The position numbers and the translations under genes are program-made. This document shows, in pieces, positions 23,801 through 35,600 of a stretch of 64,000 bases of DNA; position 1 is the first letter of the stretch, and each line of letters begins with the position of its first letter. Below the pieces are notes generated by a model, which was given only the letters and a program-made list of their open reading frames with translations, made no database searches and was not told the DNA's origin. Source of the DNA: Costus lasius (lineage: Eukaryota > Streptophyta > Magnoliopsida > Zingiberales > Costaceae); assembly GCA_027563935.2 (NCBI GenBank), contig CM050452.1:31752850-31816849 (forward strand), read 5' to 3'.

Positions 23801-24744
23801 AAATGCATGCAGTTAAGGCATGGTTAAGGAAATGTTTCCAGATGAAAGATTTAGGAGAAGCAGCCTATGTATTAGGTGTGAAGATCTACAGGGATAGATC
23901 TAAGAGGCTTCTCGGGCTGTGCCAGAGTACTTACATCGATAAAGTCCTGGAGAGATTTCATTTAGAGAATTCTAAACGAGGATATCTTCCAGTCAGACAT
24001 GGTCTGAATCTTTCGAAGAGTCAGTGTCCACAAACACAGACTGAGAAAGATGAAATGGACAATACGCCTTATGCTTCGGCTATTGGTTCCATTATGTATG
24101 CGATGTTGTGTACTCGCCCAGACGTTGCTTACGGGTTAAGCGTGACCAGTCGGTTCCAAAGTAATCTAGGTCAGGCACACTGGATTGATGTCAAGAATAT
24201 CTTAAAATATCTTCGGAGGACCAAAGATATGTTCTTGATATATGGTGGTCAGGAAGAACTCAGTATTGAAGGATATACTGATGCTTCGTTCCAGTCTGAC
24301 CAGGATGATTTCCGATCGCAATCAGGCTATGTTTTTAGCTTGAATGGAGGAGCAGTGGTGTGGAAGAGTTTCAAACAGTCAACTGTTGCTGATTCCACAA
24401 CAAAAGCCGAGTATGTTGCAGCCTCGGAAGCATCCAAGGAGGCAGTGTGGATTCGTAAGTTCGTGAGAGAACTTGGTGTTGTTCCTTCGAGTGCAGATCC
24501 TTTGGTTATCTTCTGTGATAACACTGGAGCAATCGCACAAGCAAAGGAACCACGGTCGCACCAGAAGTCCAAGCACATACAGAGACGGTTTCATTTGATC
24601 AGGGAGATCATAGATCGTGGCGAGATCAAAATCTGCAAGGTTCATACAGATGACAATCTGGCAGACCCGCTTACCAAGCCTCTGGCGCAGCAGAAGCATG
24701 AGAAGCACTGTAATAACATGGGTTTGAGATTTCTCAACCATTAG
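20863..24744 (+). CDS. E2 copia gag-pol polyprotein, intact (1293 aa)
   Basis: Encodes everything needed for reverse transcription and integration as one precursor, presumably cleaved in virus-like particles. Order: UBN2/DUF4219-type Gag (about 1-235), CCHC zinc knuckle (C240-C253), aspartic protease with WVLDTACG (D286), GAG-pre-integrase HHCC region (H420, H425, C451, C454), integrase core D481-D544-E580 (exact D-35-E spacing), RT with D882 and YVDD (D969, D970), RNase H with D1140, E1183 and D1219, ending ADPLTKPL...LRFLNH. Integrase before RT is the copia order. The start ATG is conserved with the other copies and follows an acceptor-like TTGTAG by 21 bases. Residue 1181 is Lys where the other copies have Glu, next to catalytic E1183. 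No frameshift or stop seen. Confidence 0.95.
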   Translation: MNFNVRSLLEREKFAGPNFSDWFGHLKIVLKAERKLYVLETAIPPQPAPNAARAVREAYEKHVNDSIDVACLMLASMTPPLQRQHEDMSAIEIIANLKMLYAAQARTERYNLTKLFFQSKLAEGSPVGAHVLKMIGHKEALEKLGHTINQELAVDIILQSLPPSFDAFIINFNMNKIDCTPTELLNMLLTTEETLKGKPSTSVLMVPSRNKKKGKKGKAPVKSYSKALKQKVKRSKEYRCFHCGQLGHWKKDCKALQGDKRGSFASGSGIYVTEVMFSSSISWVLDTACGVHICSNVQELKRRRQVGQHEVDLRVGNGARVAAVAVGDYFISLPSGIVLELDNCYFVPSITKNIISIPALVRKGFSFECNISKCVLSFDNIVYATGSINNGLHMLDMECSIQNIDNKKAKYADDSTLLWHSRLGHINEKRIKRLHDHGLLGSFSYKEIDTCKACLMGKMTKSPFPHKGQRASGLLDLIHSDVCGPFSKHARGGYQYFITFTDDFNRYGYVYLMRHKSESFDKFKEFKNEVQNQLGRNIKALRSDRGGEYLSHAFTDYLKECGIISQLTPPGTPQWNGVSERRNRTLLDMVRSMMSQATLSYSFWGFALETAAKVLNRVPSKAVSKTPYELWYGKQPSLTFIKIWGCEAYVKKLASGKLESRSDKCIFVGYPKETKGYYFYDPKENKVFVARMAIFLEKEFLLQEASGREIKLDENPEEGQSDQAELDEPEPVEQVIEQPEAQISREPRRSGRIRRQPERYDGVYIIDNDEPLTYADAVSGPESARWLEAMRAEMDSMSDNQVWDLVDPPPGVIPIGCKWIFKKKIDMDGNVVTYKGRLVAKGFKQIYGIDYDETFSPVAMFKSIRILFAIAAYYDYEIWQMDVKTAFLNGNLDEDVYMSQPEGFTDPLDRHKICKLKRSIYGLKQASRSWNIRFDESVTEFGFIKNEDDPCVYKRFSGSVITFLVLYVDDILIIGNDIPEMHAVKAWLRKCFQMKDLGEAAYVLGVKIYRDRSKRLLGLCQSTYIDKVLERFHLENSKRGYLPVRHGLNLSKSQCPQTQTEKDEMDNTPYASAIGSIMYAMLCTRPDVAYGLSVTSRFQSNLGQAHWIDVKNILKYLRRTKDMFLIYGGQEELSIEGYTDASFQSDQDDFRSQSGYVFSLNGGAVVWKSFKQSTVADSTTKAEYVAASEASKEAVWIRKFVRELGVVPSSADPLVIFCDNTGAIAQAKEPRSHQKSKHIQRRFHLIREIIDRGEIKICKVHTDDNLADPLTKPLAQQKHEKHCNNMGLRFLNH

Positions 24745-24755
24745 ATTAAGTGCAA

Positions 24756-24764
24756 GTGGGAGAT
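24756..24764 (+). other. Polypurine tract of E2
   Basis: GTGGGAGAT immediately before the 3' LTR. Confidence 0.75.
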
Positions 24765-26445
24765 TGTTGGGGTATGCCCTTAAGGCTAATGTTTGAGGCC
24801 TTGGGTTTGTATCAGTATCATGTAATAAAATGTTATGTTTATAAAGGCATGGTTATTATTCAGTTAGCTACATTGTCTGCTGCAATATATGTTCTTCTGA
24901 ATAATGTCTCAAAGCTGTTCAGCTAGGCTGACAGGCAATAAAGTCCTTAGTCGAGATATCTTGGTGAACATGAGACAGCCTTGATATGATTGAGACTAAT
25001 ATGTGTTCTAATCTTATAGGATGCTTCGAGCATGGAATAAGATGTAGACTCATGGGTACATGGGATGTACTGGACAGACCCTACTAGGATATTCAATTGC
25101 TTGTCACAATGTGAATAATCCTTGAATGTAACAAGTGGCACATTTCCTCTGACTTGAGATCACTTGTGTTTTCTAAATGATGATTGTCATTGTTTTGAGA
25201 TAGTTCAATATCATTTGAAACATAATGGTTGTAGACTATCTTGGATGATGAGCTTGAGTCAGGTTAGGGCACTAGTGATAGACATAGGATTGCCGTCTCC
25301 TTGTTTAAGGAGTGTGATGTTCTAAAGGGGCCCCCTGGATGAGATGATTGAGAAAGTGTATGGCCATACCCAGGTGACTATGTTCATCTGATCTAATCAT
25401 GCTCATCATATTGGAGTTACAAGCTTGACACGCTTGTCCAATAAGAACATCCAGTGGCAAAGGAAATATGTATGCTTTGTGAGTTGATTCACACTTGTGT
25501 TGTTTTTGGGTGTAGTCTTGGAAGACTCTTTCCTTTATATTGGGAGACAGTGATGTGTTGCTAGATACCCCTCACTGATCGTGATGACGTGAGTTATCGT
25601 TACCGACATTTAAAGGAAACCCTCAAGGTCGCACAATTTGATGATATGGCTTACTTAAGTCAGATCGTGTGGACTGAATTGTTTGAGTTCAGTTTAAAGG
25701 GATTTAATCTCTGATTGTAAGTGAGATCTAGTCTGATCATGTTTGATTGATTAGGGCTTCAGATCGGTAAGCTTCGATCGAGAGATTGGATGCTAGATTG
25801 GTCAGATCAGGAGCATCAAGAGATTGACGGTCAGATCAAGAACCTAAGTGTTTATTATGGTCTGGACTGAATGCTTGGCTTATTTGGTTATTGAACCGAA
25901 CCAAAGTGAACCGGCTCATGAATGAGCGCATGGTTCAAGGGTGAAGAGAAGTTTGTGCTTGGGGTAAACCCATGGTCGCATGAGTGCATGAACGTTGGAG
26001 TGTTTCTATTTTTAGAAACCATGACTCCTGAACGTGACATCGCCTCACGTTACTCCTCTCTCACGCCTATTGTCACTCCTTCCTCTCGTCGCTTGCTCAT
26101 TCGAGAGTGCATGTGGTGTTGACGAAAGGAGAAGGAAGTTTTTCGCCAAGCCAAGAAGATCTCATCCCTTCCATACGATAAGGATACTTGGACGATCCTT
26201 GCTAGCACAAGGGACGACAAGAAGAAGCTATACCTCATCTTGTGTGCGACAATTTGGAGGAGACCTCTCTTGTTCTCTAGCTTCCAAGACGCCATCTAGA
26301 AATGGCTATGGTATGGTTCTATCACTTCTATACAATCGGTTTTGTTAATCATAATACCATGCAAGATCTAGAAACCCCCTTTCCGCTGCTTTCATTCCCA
26401 TATGCGCCTATGAGTTAGGGTTTCGCCCCCTTGTGGGTACCTTCA
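24765..26445 (+). repeat. 3' LTR of E2 (1681 bp)
   Basis: Same length as the 5' copy, ends GGGTACCTTCA and is followed by CCATA. Confidence 0.95.
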
Positions 26446-27093
26446 CCATATGAGAGATTCAATGAGCCAGTAGAGGATTTATCCCTTCCTTGGAGGGAAG
26501 CTTGATGTCCAAGGGCCCCTACATAGTGCATGACTAAAAGTGTGTGGCCACACCTAGGTTTAGCTTGAATAGAGTTGTGACCATTAACGTTGGAATAAAC
26601 AATTGTGACATGCTTGTCCGACTTAGACGATCAGCCTAACAAAAGGACTAGAGTGTTCATGTACGTTGTCGCAGTTTTAAGGGATGTCGATGTTGACTTC
26701 ATTCTGAAGACTTGGGTAGCAATCAGCAATGATGTACTGCTAAGTGCCACTCATTGCTTGTGATGACTTGAGGTTATCATTGCCAACGTCTAAGGAACCT
26801 ATAGGGTCGCACATCTAGAACTCGAGATCTCATATTAATCAAGTTGCCTATTATCGAGTCATTTGATTGATTCGAGTCAGTTTGGGAGTTATATGCATCT
26901 CGGATGTGCCTAATGAGTGGGATATGACCTTATAGAGCATTGTTACGTTTTGACTTTAGTTGACCCCGGTTGATCTTCGGATGACTACATTTGACCTCGG
27001 TGGACTAGGTCCAATCGATGGGTCAAATGTTGCGTTTAAGCTCCGAAATTGTTTAGAGGCTTTTTGCGACTGATTTAAATGTAACATGACGGG

Positions 27094-28097
27094 TGTTGTG
27101 TCCGCAAGTGCACGGATACTCAAAGTAATAAAAAGATATCGAACCGCAGAGACCTCGTTTGTTAAGTACAAAAGAATTAATTTCTCACTAGCTAGGCAAA
27201 TTCGAATGCAATGTAGCCAATGATCAGAAATTGGATGAAATATCAGAGAAAAGAGTTGGGACTAGGGTTTCATCTACCTTATTTCAATGACTAGATATAA
27301 ACGAGTGTTCGTCAGTTTACTCTTATTATGATAAAGATGTAGTTTACTTAATAAAGAAATTATCTCGCTCTCGCGTAGATAATTTACAAAGAATAACCCT
27401 CGCTCTCGCGCAAGATTATTCAGTGTTAAAGATAAATAATCCTTAACAAGGAGATTTCAAATCATTTTCGTGCATTAGGTCTCAATGTCAATATCTCAAG
27501 TGAATACTAAATATTCTCATACTTTAGTTTCACAGGTTTTACTTAATGTTTTCCAACAATCCAATATCTAATCTCTTAGCATATTTTCATCCCTAACTCA
27601 ACAATATTTCCTAGATCAGATTATCAACAAGAATCAAATTACAAAAATCTAGAAATATGAACAAACCTAATTTCTTACGAAGAGTTCCTATAGCTCAATT
27701 TTAGGGTTCCAAGTTTTGCAAATCACTTTTCACTCCATATCACAAAACTCTAACACATGCTGATAATTGATACTAGAAAAGATTAAAGACATTAATCACT
27801 TAAGTAAAATTATCATACCAAAAATATTCTGACGAATTTAAGATTATCAAGTCATCATGAAATTAAGGGGATTACACCCCTTGTCCCATAAGAAGTTTAA
27901 GCTAGTATGGTAGAAATATTACAATATGCCATTGTTCAGAATTATCAGAAATGAAAAAGGAAGCAAAAAATTACTAACACAGGGCAGTAATAAAAATTAC
28001 AGTGCGTAATTTTGTTGTAGAGTCATGAGGAACAGTGGCAGCGCCCACGATTTCCTTGATTTCTCCTTCCTTCGAACTCCTTTCACTCTAAAACTTC
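27094..28097 (-). repeat. Antisense Athila/Tat-like gypsy LTR fragment
   Basis: On the minus strand this ends ...TACTTTGAGTATCCGTGCACTTGCGGACACAACA. That parallels the end of E6's LTR (...GTACACTTGCGGGGCTTATCA), as do the paired GCGAGAGCGAG motifs near 27366 and 27405. It is a different family from E6 and lies in the opposite orientation. Its start is not visible because E6 begins at 28098, so E6 probably inserted into it. No coding sequence. Confidence 0.55.
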
Positions 28098-29127
28098 TGA
28101 TGTATTGATGGGTGTTATTTTTATAGAAATTAGAGTCTCATTTATACCATCAATTTAGGCTTAAGTTTTATTTTATGTCAGAATTTGATATCTTTTCCCG
28201 TAAAGTACATAATCTTCACTATTTTTGATTGTTTGTGAACTGCAGGTTATTTTCCTATTTTTTTCGTGAAGATTTGAAGATTTGAAGTTATGAGAAGATT
28301 CCTCATAGTGCTAGGAGGTCACTGGTCAAATTTGAAGCAAAATTGAGCTTTCTGCAGAGAACACGGGCAGACCATGATCATGATCACAGCCATGATCATC
28401 TCGGCGTTCCAGTCCATCTTCTGCGACGTAAGCACGGCCTGGTCGTGATAGCCATCATGGCCGTGATAAACCTCCCAGATTTTAGACGCGCTCAACACGG
28501 CCTACCCATGATGATAATCATGGCCATGAAGACCCACTTTCCAGACTGACGAACTCATCACAGCCTACCCGTTCCTCCCGTCACAGCTATGACAGCTTCC
28601 GCCAGTTTCGACCTTTTGACAGTTTTTCGCCCGATTTGGATGATTCTGAAGTCAGAATTTGCTAAAATTTGAGGGGAAACTTCCTAACTGCCTAAGGAAG
28701 AGATTGAGCCATAAAAATACATTTTTTGGGTGATTATACGGGTCAAACTTTGGAGAGAGACGATCTAGAGAGAAAAGTGGCAATTTTGCTTGTTAGAGAG
28801 CTTGATTCGACGGATTTCTTTGGGGCTTTCATAAGAAGACTGAAGATTTATCATCTCCTACCCTTGATTTGTAATTTCTCTTACTTTTGAATTCAAATTC
28901 TTGGTTTTTTTTGTGTGAAACGATATTTGCTCTAGAGTAAACCCTATTTCGGCACTCGGGCGTAGCCCATTGAACAATTCTACAAATGTAAAACTCTCAT
29001 GTGAATTTTAGTGATATTTTCATGTAATTTGTTTATCTAATTTGGATGTGTTTACTTGCATATATATGTTTGGGCCGAACATTTTATATGTGTTAAGTGT
29101 TACGAGAAGTACCGAGAGGTGAATTGT
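28098..29127 (+). repeat. E6 5' LTR, first piece
   Basis: Aligns with 60101-61128 of the 3' LTR. It contains perfect palindrome TGATCATGATCA (28375-28386; also 60370-60381) in a cluster of CATGATCAT and CGGCC-CGTGA motifs. Ends at the ATTGT duplication of E3. The 68-residue ORF at 28343-28549 is not open in the other copy. Confidence 0.8.
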
Positions 29128-30849
29128 TGTTGGGGTATGCCCTTAAGGCTAATGTTTGAGGCCTTGGGATTGTATAAGTGTCATGTAATAAACTCTTAAG
29201 TTTATAAAGGCATGGTTATTATTCAGTTTGTTACCTTGTCTGCTGTAATGAGAGTACTTCTGAATAATGTCTCAAAGCTGTTCAGCTAGGCTGGCAGGCT
29301 ATAAGTCCTTAGTCGAGATATCTTGGTGAACATGAGACAGCCTTGATATGATTGAGACTAATATGTGTGCTAATCTTATAGGATGCTTCGAGCATGGAAT
29401 AAGATGAAGACTCATGGGTGCATTGGATGTACTGGACAGACCCTACTAGGATATTCAATTGCTTGTCACAATGTGAATGATCCTTGTAAGCAACAAGTGG
29501 CACATGTCCTTTGACTTGAGATCACTTGTGTTTCTAAATGATGAATGTCATTATTTTGAGGTAGTTCAATATCATTTGAAAGATAATGATTATAGACTAT
29601 CTTGGATAATGATCATGAGTCAGGTTAGGACACTAGTGATAGATATAGGATTGCCGTCTCCTTGTTCAAGGAGTGTGATGTTCTAAAGGGCCCCCCTATA
29701 TGAGATGATTGAGATAGTGTATGGCCATACCCAGATGACTATGTTCATCTGATCTAGTCATGCTCATCGTATTGGAGTTACAAGCTTGACCCGCTTGTCC
29801 AATAAGAACATCCAGTGGCAAAGGACACTTGTATGCCTAGTGAAACTGAATCACACTTGTGCTATGGGTTGGGTGTAGTCTTGGAAGACTCTTTCCTTTA
29901 TATCGGGAGACAGTGATGTGTTGCTAGATACCCCTCACTGATCGTGATAACGTAAGTTATCGTTACCGACATTTAAAGGAAACCCTCAGGGTCACACAAT
30001 TTGGTGATATGGCTTTCTTTAAGTCAGATCGTGTGGACTGAATTATTTGGGTTCAGTTTAAAGGGATTTAAACTCTGATTGTAAGTGAGATCTAGCCTGA
30101 TCATGTTTGATTGATTAGGGCTTGAGATCGGTAAGCTTCGATCGAGAGAGCAGATGCTAGATCGGTGAGATCAGGAGCATCGAGAGATGAACGGTTAGAT
30201 CTGAAACCTTAGGGGTTAATATGATTTAGACCAAGTGGCTTGGGTTAATTGGTCTTTGAACCAAACCTAATTGAACCGGTTCACTAGGGTGAACGCATGG
30301 TTCAATTTAAGAGATGTTTTCGGTTGGTTCACTTAGGGTGAACGCAAGGAATTAAGGGGGCTTTAATGAAGGGGGTTACACATTAAATGGTAACCGTTTC
30401 TTTCATTTGATGAGCTCTCTCTCCCTTTCGGTTTGGATTCGAGAGTGAGAGTTTTTGGCTTGCACTCACGACGAGGAGAAGGGGAGGACAAAAACAAGAA
30501 CTCTCGGCCCTAGCATCATCTTATCATCCTACCACTCGAGAAGGACAACTTGGCATTTTGCTAGCACAAAAGTTGCGCAAGTTGGAAGCCTTCATCACTT
30601 AGTGTGTGTCTTCTAAGGAGAAGATCCCTTTCGATCTTTCTTCTTCCAAGCCGCCATCCATCCATGGCATTGGTAAGATCATAACTTGATCTAAAGTTCA
30701 ATTAAGTTGATCATATAGCTATACCATTTGCGATCTTATGAAACCCTAAAAGTCTATGCTTCCGCTATCAAAGTTTTGAATGCGCCCCCCTCTCGAAAGG
30801 GGTTCTTACCTTAGGGTTTTCTCGCTCCCCCTTGAAGGGGATTCCTGCA
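29128..30849 (+). repeat. 5' LTR of E3 (1722 bp)
   Basis: TGTTGGGG...GGGGATTCCTGCA, next to the primer site. GAAACCCTA and TTAGGGTTTT near the end form the inverted motif pair seen in the other LTRs. Confidence 0.95.
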
Positions 30850-30851
30850 AT

Positions 30852-30863
30852 TGGTATCAGAGC
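30852..30863 (+). promoter_or_regulatory. Primer binding site of E3
   Basis: TGGTATCAGAGC, complementary to initiator-Met tRNA. Confidence 0.92.
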
Positions 30864-32624
30864 ATGTTTGGTTTCGGTATGATGCTTATGATTGCTTAAT
30901 GTATTGTGTTCCATGTTAGATCTAAGTTTTCTCATCATGCGAAAGTGCTAGTTGTATGTAGTTTATTGTGGCGCATGCATGAGGTTAACATATGTTGGCG
31001 CATGTTTGTTGCTTACATAGTTGCGCTTATTGCATGTTATAGTTTTTCTTAAAAACTCAATGAACTTGCGCGCATACTTAGATCTAAGCCCTTGCTATAA
31101 ACCCTTAGATGGGTTGATAGGGTTGAAAGCTTCATCTAGAATGGATCAAACTAGTCTGATCAGACCATCTGACAGCCTAGATGGGTTGACCAGATAGCAC
31201 CTGTGCGCAAGCATGAGGTGGCTATAGGTTGACTGCATCAAAGGTGTGTAGCGAGGTCTGGTTGAGACAACCAATGAACACTCTTGAGTTAGGCCCGGGG
31301 TCACACCCGCTTGCCAAAACTCTTGAAGGTGGTTCAGCCCTTGGCGCATGCATGGTTGACCATTAGGTCAATTCGGGTCAGTTAGGACTCGGTGCATGCA
31401 AGGGCACAGGATCTAACTAGATGGATGAGTGGATCCCTATCAATGGACCATTGTAAGGTTGTAGGGCACATAAGGAAATTAATATTGATGCCTATGGGGT
31501 TTTCAAAAAAAAAATTTAATTTCTTGATTGGATCACATGATGATTGATGCCATGATGCTTGTCTATTTATTCTTATGTGGGCTGCCCATGTTAAATATGT
31601 GCTGTGCTGGGGCCTGCGAGCCTGGAATCAAACTTGTAAATTATTTTGTGATCTGCGAATCACATTTGTACTTAATTTATAATGTATAATTGACCTGCGA
31701 GTCAAACTTGTCTAGATAGATCAAATTGTATTTGATTAGACAAGAGCACAAAGGCACACATCCAAAAGGGGGCATTCAGCTGGTGGCGCACCTGAGGTGC
31801 TCTTGGCGCTAGGGGCCTGGGTTGGACCAGATGAGATGCAAATGAGCTCAAGTGAAGACTTAAGTAAAATTAAGGTCTTACTAGGGTTCATGGGCTTTTA
31901 CCACATAAGATCATGCTTTCTATTTATTGCTTAAATAATTAGAATTGCATGTGTTTATCTTCTGCTATCACCATAGGACTTGTATGATAGTGAAGAAGAT
32001 AAAAGACCGTTAAAATCCAACGCCAATATATCAAGCACGTAATGCCTTCTGACGCGAAACCTCACTGTTCTGACTATCGTTGGAGCCGTGTTGAACCCAC
32101 TCAGTGGGCACGTCCATCTATCTTCAGACGGTGCGGGATTACACCTGCGTGTTACAGAGTAGGGATTTATCCCTTCTCGTTGCTCAGCATAGCACGTGGT
32201 GGTCCAGGGAGTAGGTCAGGTCAGCTTGACCATGTAGGCTACATATGTGGCGCATATGGTAGCACATGGAGGCAGCCATCTGAGGGATCAGAGACTGTGT
32301 TGTACCAACTCAGTTGGCACAGTCTGCTGGATTGCCCAGATGAAGGGGAATCGCACGGGTTGGCGATTGGCTGGGACAGCCTACCAGAAATTAGTGCTTG
32401 TCCTCTCTGTGCATCTTATCTCGCCTGAGCGGGACGCGGAGACCAAGTATGAAATCTGGATCCCATCTCACTAAAAGAGTGTTACTCTTTCGGACTGTTT
32501 ACTGGATTTTTCAGTCAGATAAAATAGTGAGAAAAGAATCTTTCTTAAGTCCTGGAATGATTCTGAACATTGATACTGACCTTGCTGTTCTTGCTTGTTG
32601 TAGATTCCTGCAGCAACGAACACC
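30864..32624 (+). other. E3 untranslated leader
   Basis: 1.76 kb leader with palindromes at 32093-32111 and 32302-32320 (209 bases apart), hairpin AAAGAGT/ACTCTTT at 32474-32490 and TTGTTGTAG ending at 32603. The first palindrome has GAA instead of GTA just outside its core, which removes one outer pair but leaves the core stem. The 128-residue ORF at 32042-32428 is fortuitous: it is broken in the sister copies. Confidence 0.75.
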
Positions 32625-35600
32625 ATGAGCTTCAATGTGCGATCCCTACTGGAAAGGGAGAAGTTTGCTGGGCCAAACTTCTCTGACTGGTTTGGACACC
32701 TTAAGATCGTTCTTAAGGCAGAGAGGAAACTGTATGTCCTCGAGACGGCGATACCGCCGCAGCCCGCTCCGAACGCCGCAAGGGCGGTTCGGGATGCCTA
32801 TGAAAAGCACGTCAATGATAGCATTGATGTCGCTTGCCTGATGCTAGCGTCTATGACGCCACCACTGCAGCGTCAGCATGAGGATATGTCGGCTATAGAG
32901 ATTATAGCGAACCTCAAGATGCTGTATGCTGCACAGGCGAGGACAGAACGCTATAATCTGACAAAGCTCTTCTTTCAGAGCAAACTGGCTGAGGGGAGCC
33001 CAGTGGGAGCTCACGTGCTCAAGATGATTGGGCACAAGGAGGCTCTGGAGAAACTGGGGCATACCGTCAACCAGGAGCTTGCTGTTGATATTATTCTGCA
33101 GTCTCTCCCGCCCTCTTTCGATGCGTTCATCATTAATTTTAATATGAACAAAATCGATTGCACGCCGGCAGAGCTGCTGAATATGCTCTTGACAACTGAG
33201 GAAACTCTGAAGGGAAAGCCTTCAACCTCTGTCTTAATGGTTCCTTCAAGGAACAAGAAGAAGGGGAAGAAGGGCAAGGCCCCTGTCAAGAACTACAGCA
33301 AGGCACTGAAACAGAAGGTGAAGCGGTCGAAGGACAACAGGTGTTTCCACTGTGGCCAGCTGGGTCACTGGAAAAAGGACTGTAAAGCGCTCCAAGGAGA
33401 TAAGAGGGGAAGCATCGCTTCTGGCTCAGGTATATATGTGACTGAGGTCATGTTATCTTCTTCTTCTATTTCATGGGTGTTGGACACTGCATGTGGAGTT
33501 CACATTTGTTCAAATGTACAGGAACTCAAGAGAAGAAGACAGGTGGGACAGCATGAGGTAGACCTACGCGTTGGAAACGGGGCACGGGTTGCTGCTGTTG
33601 CTGTAGGAGACTATTTCATTTCTTTACCATCTGGCATTGTATTAGAATTAAACAATTGTTATTTTGTACCCAGTATTACCAAGAATATTATCTCTATTCC
33701 TGCTCTTGTCAGGAAAGGATTTGCCTTTGAATGCAAGATTTCAAAGTGTGTTTTATCTTATGATAATATTGTGTATGCAACTGGTTCAATCAACAATGGG
33801 TTATTCATGTTGGACATGGAATATTCTATACAAAACATTGATAATAAGAAAGCCAAGTATGCTGATGACAGCACCTTGCTATGGCATAGTCGTTTAGGCC
33901 ATATAAACGAGAAGCGCATTAAGCGGTTGCATGATCATGGACTGCTGGGATCATTCTCCTATAAGGAGATTGATACATGCAAAGCTTGTTTAATGGGTAA
34001 AATGACGAAGTCACCTTTTTCTAAGAAAGGTCAAAGGGCTTCAGGTTTACTTGACCTTATACACAGTGATGTGTGTGGGCCATTTAGTAAACATGCCAGA
34101 GGTGGCTATCAGTACTTCATTACCTTTACTGATGATTTCAGTAGGTATGGGTATGTCTATTTAATGAGACATAAAAGTGAATCTTTTGACAAGTTCAAAG
34201 AGTTCAAGAATGAAGTACAAAATCAGTTAGGCCGAAATATCAAGGCACTTCGTTCTGATCGAGGTGGAGAATACCTAAGTCATGCGTTTACTGACTATCT
34301 GAAAGAGTGTGGGATTATCTCACAGCTCACTCCGCCAGGAACACCGCAATGGAATGGTGTGTCCGAGAGGAGAAATAGAACGTTACTTGATATGGTTCGT
34401 TCTATGATGAGTCAGGCTACACTTCCATACTCCTTTTGGGGTTTTGCACTGGAAACAGCTGCAAAGGTACTAAACCGAGTGCCATCCAAGGCAGTTTCTA
34501 AAACGCCATACGAGTTATGGTATGGGAAACAGCCTAGCTTGACATTTATCAGGATCTGGGGTTGCGAGGCTTATGTCAAAAAGCTCGCCTCTGGGAAACT
34601 AGAGAGCAGATCTGACAAATGTATCTTTGTCGGTTACCCTAAGGAAACTAAGGGTTATTATTTCTACGATCCCAAAGAGAACAAGGTTTTTGTTGCTCGG
34701 ACGGCCATATTTCTTGAGAAGGAATTTCTTCTGCAAGAGGCCAGTGGGAGAGAAATAAAGCTGGATGAGATTCCAGAGGAAGGACAAAGTAGTCAAGCTC
34801 AGTTGGATGAGCCTGAGCCAGTGGATCAGGTTATTGAACAACCTGAGGCTCAGATATCACGGGAACCGCGAAGATCGGGAAGGATCCGTCGACAGCCTGA
34901 GCGCTATGACGGAGTCTACATCATTGATAATGATGAACCCCTCACCTATGCGGATGCGGTCAGTGGACCGGAGTCAGCTAGATGGCTTGATGCTATGCGA
35001 GCCGAGATGGACTCCATGTTAGATAACCAAGTCTGGGATTTGGTTGATCCGCCTCCGGGAGTAATCCCTATAGGCTGTAAATGGATCTTCAAGAAAAAGA
35101 TTGACATGGATGGTAACGTGGTTACCTATAAAGGCAGGCTAGTTGCGAAAGGTTTCAAACAAATCTACGGGATAGATTATGATGAAACTTTCTCACCTGT
35201 AGCCATGTTTAAGTCTATTCGGATTCTTTTCGCGATAGCTGCATATTATGATTATGAGATCTGGCAGATGGATGTGAAGACAGCTTTCCTTAATGGAAAT
35301 CTGGATGAGGATGTGTATATGACACAACCTGAGGGTTTCACTAATCCAGCAGATCGTCATAAAATATGCAAGTTAAAGAAATCCATTTATGGATTGAAAC
35401 AAGCATCTAGAAGCTGGAATATTCGTTTTGATGAATCAATCTCTGAGTTTGGTTTCATCAAGAACGAGGATGACCCGTGTGTATATAAGAGGTTTAGTGG
35501 GAGCGTAATTACATTCCTAATCCTCTACGTCGATGATATCTTGATCATTGGAAATGATATTCCTGAACTGCATGCTGTTAAAGCATGGTTAGGAAAATGT

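Larger units (their letters stand above)
17357..26445 (+). mobile_element. E2: complete Ty1-copia element (Angela/BARE-1-like)
   Basis: 9089 bp, flanked by perfect CCATA target duplications (17352-17356 and 26446-26450), inserted into LTR-C. Both LTRs are 1681 bp and differ at about nine positions that I can see. Primer site, leader, unbroken 1293-codon polyprotein and PPT are all present. Structurally complete; an E-to-K change beside the RNase H motif is the only oddity noticed. Lineage is inferred from RT and RNase H sequence style and LTR length. Confidence 0.95.
14680..27093 (+). repeat. LTR-C: old diverged copia LTR, in three pieces
   Basis: Pieces 14680-14918, 17116-17356 and 26446-27093 join into an LTR-like sequence that begins TGTTGGTGTATATGCCC. 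It runs parallel to the E1-E4 LTRs throughout: a GTAGTTGAGACTGTC block, a CCTTGGAGGGAAGCTTGATG block, GTGGCCACACC, a GATGTACTGCTAAGTGCCACTC block and a GGAACCTATAGGGTCGCACA block. It is interrupted by a chromovirus solo LTR and by E2. Its true end is lost at 27093 where an antisense gypsy LTR begins. Much more diverged than E1-E4, hence older. Confidence 0.65.

Noticed and set aside
32042..32428. 128-residue leader ORF in E3
   Set aside because: Broken in E1, E2 and E4 leaders; the conserved features there are RNA palindromes, not a frame.
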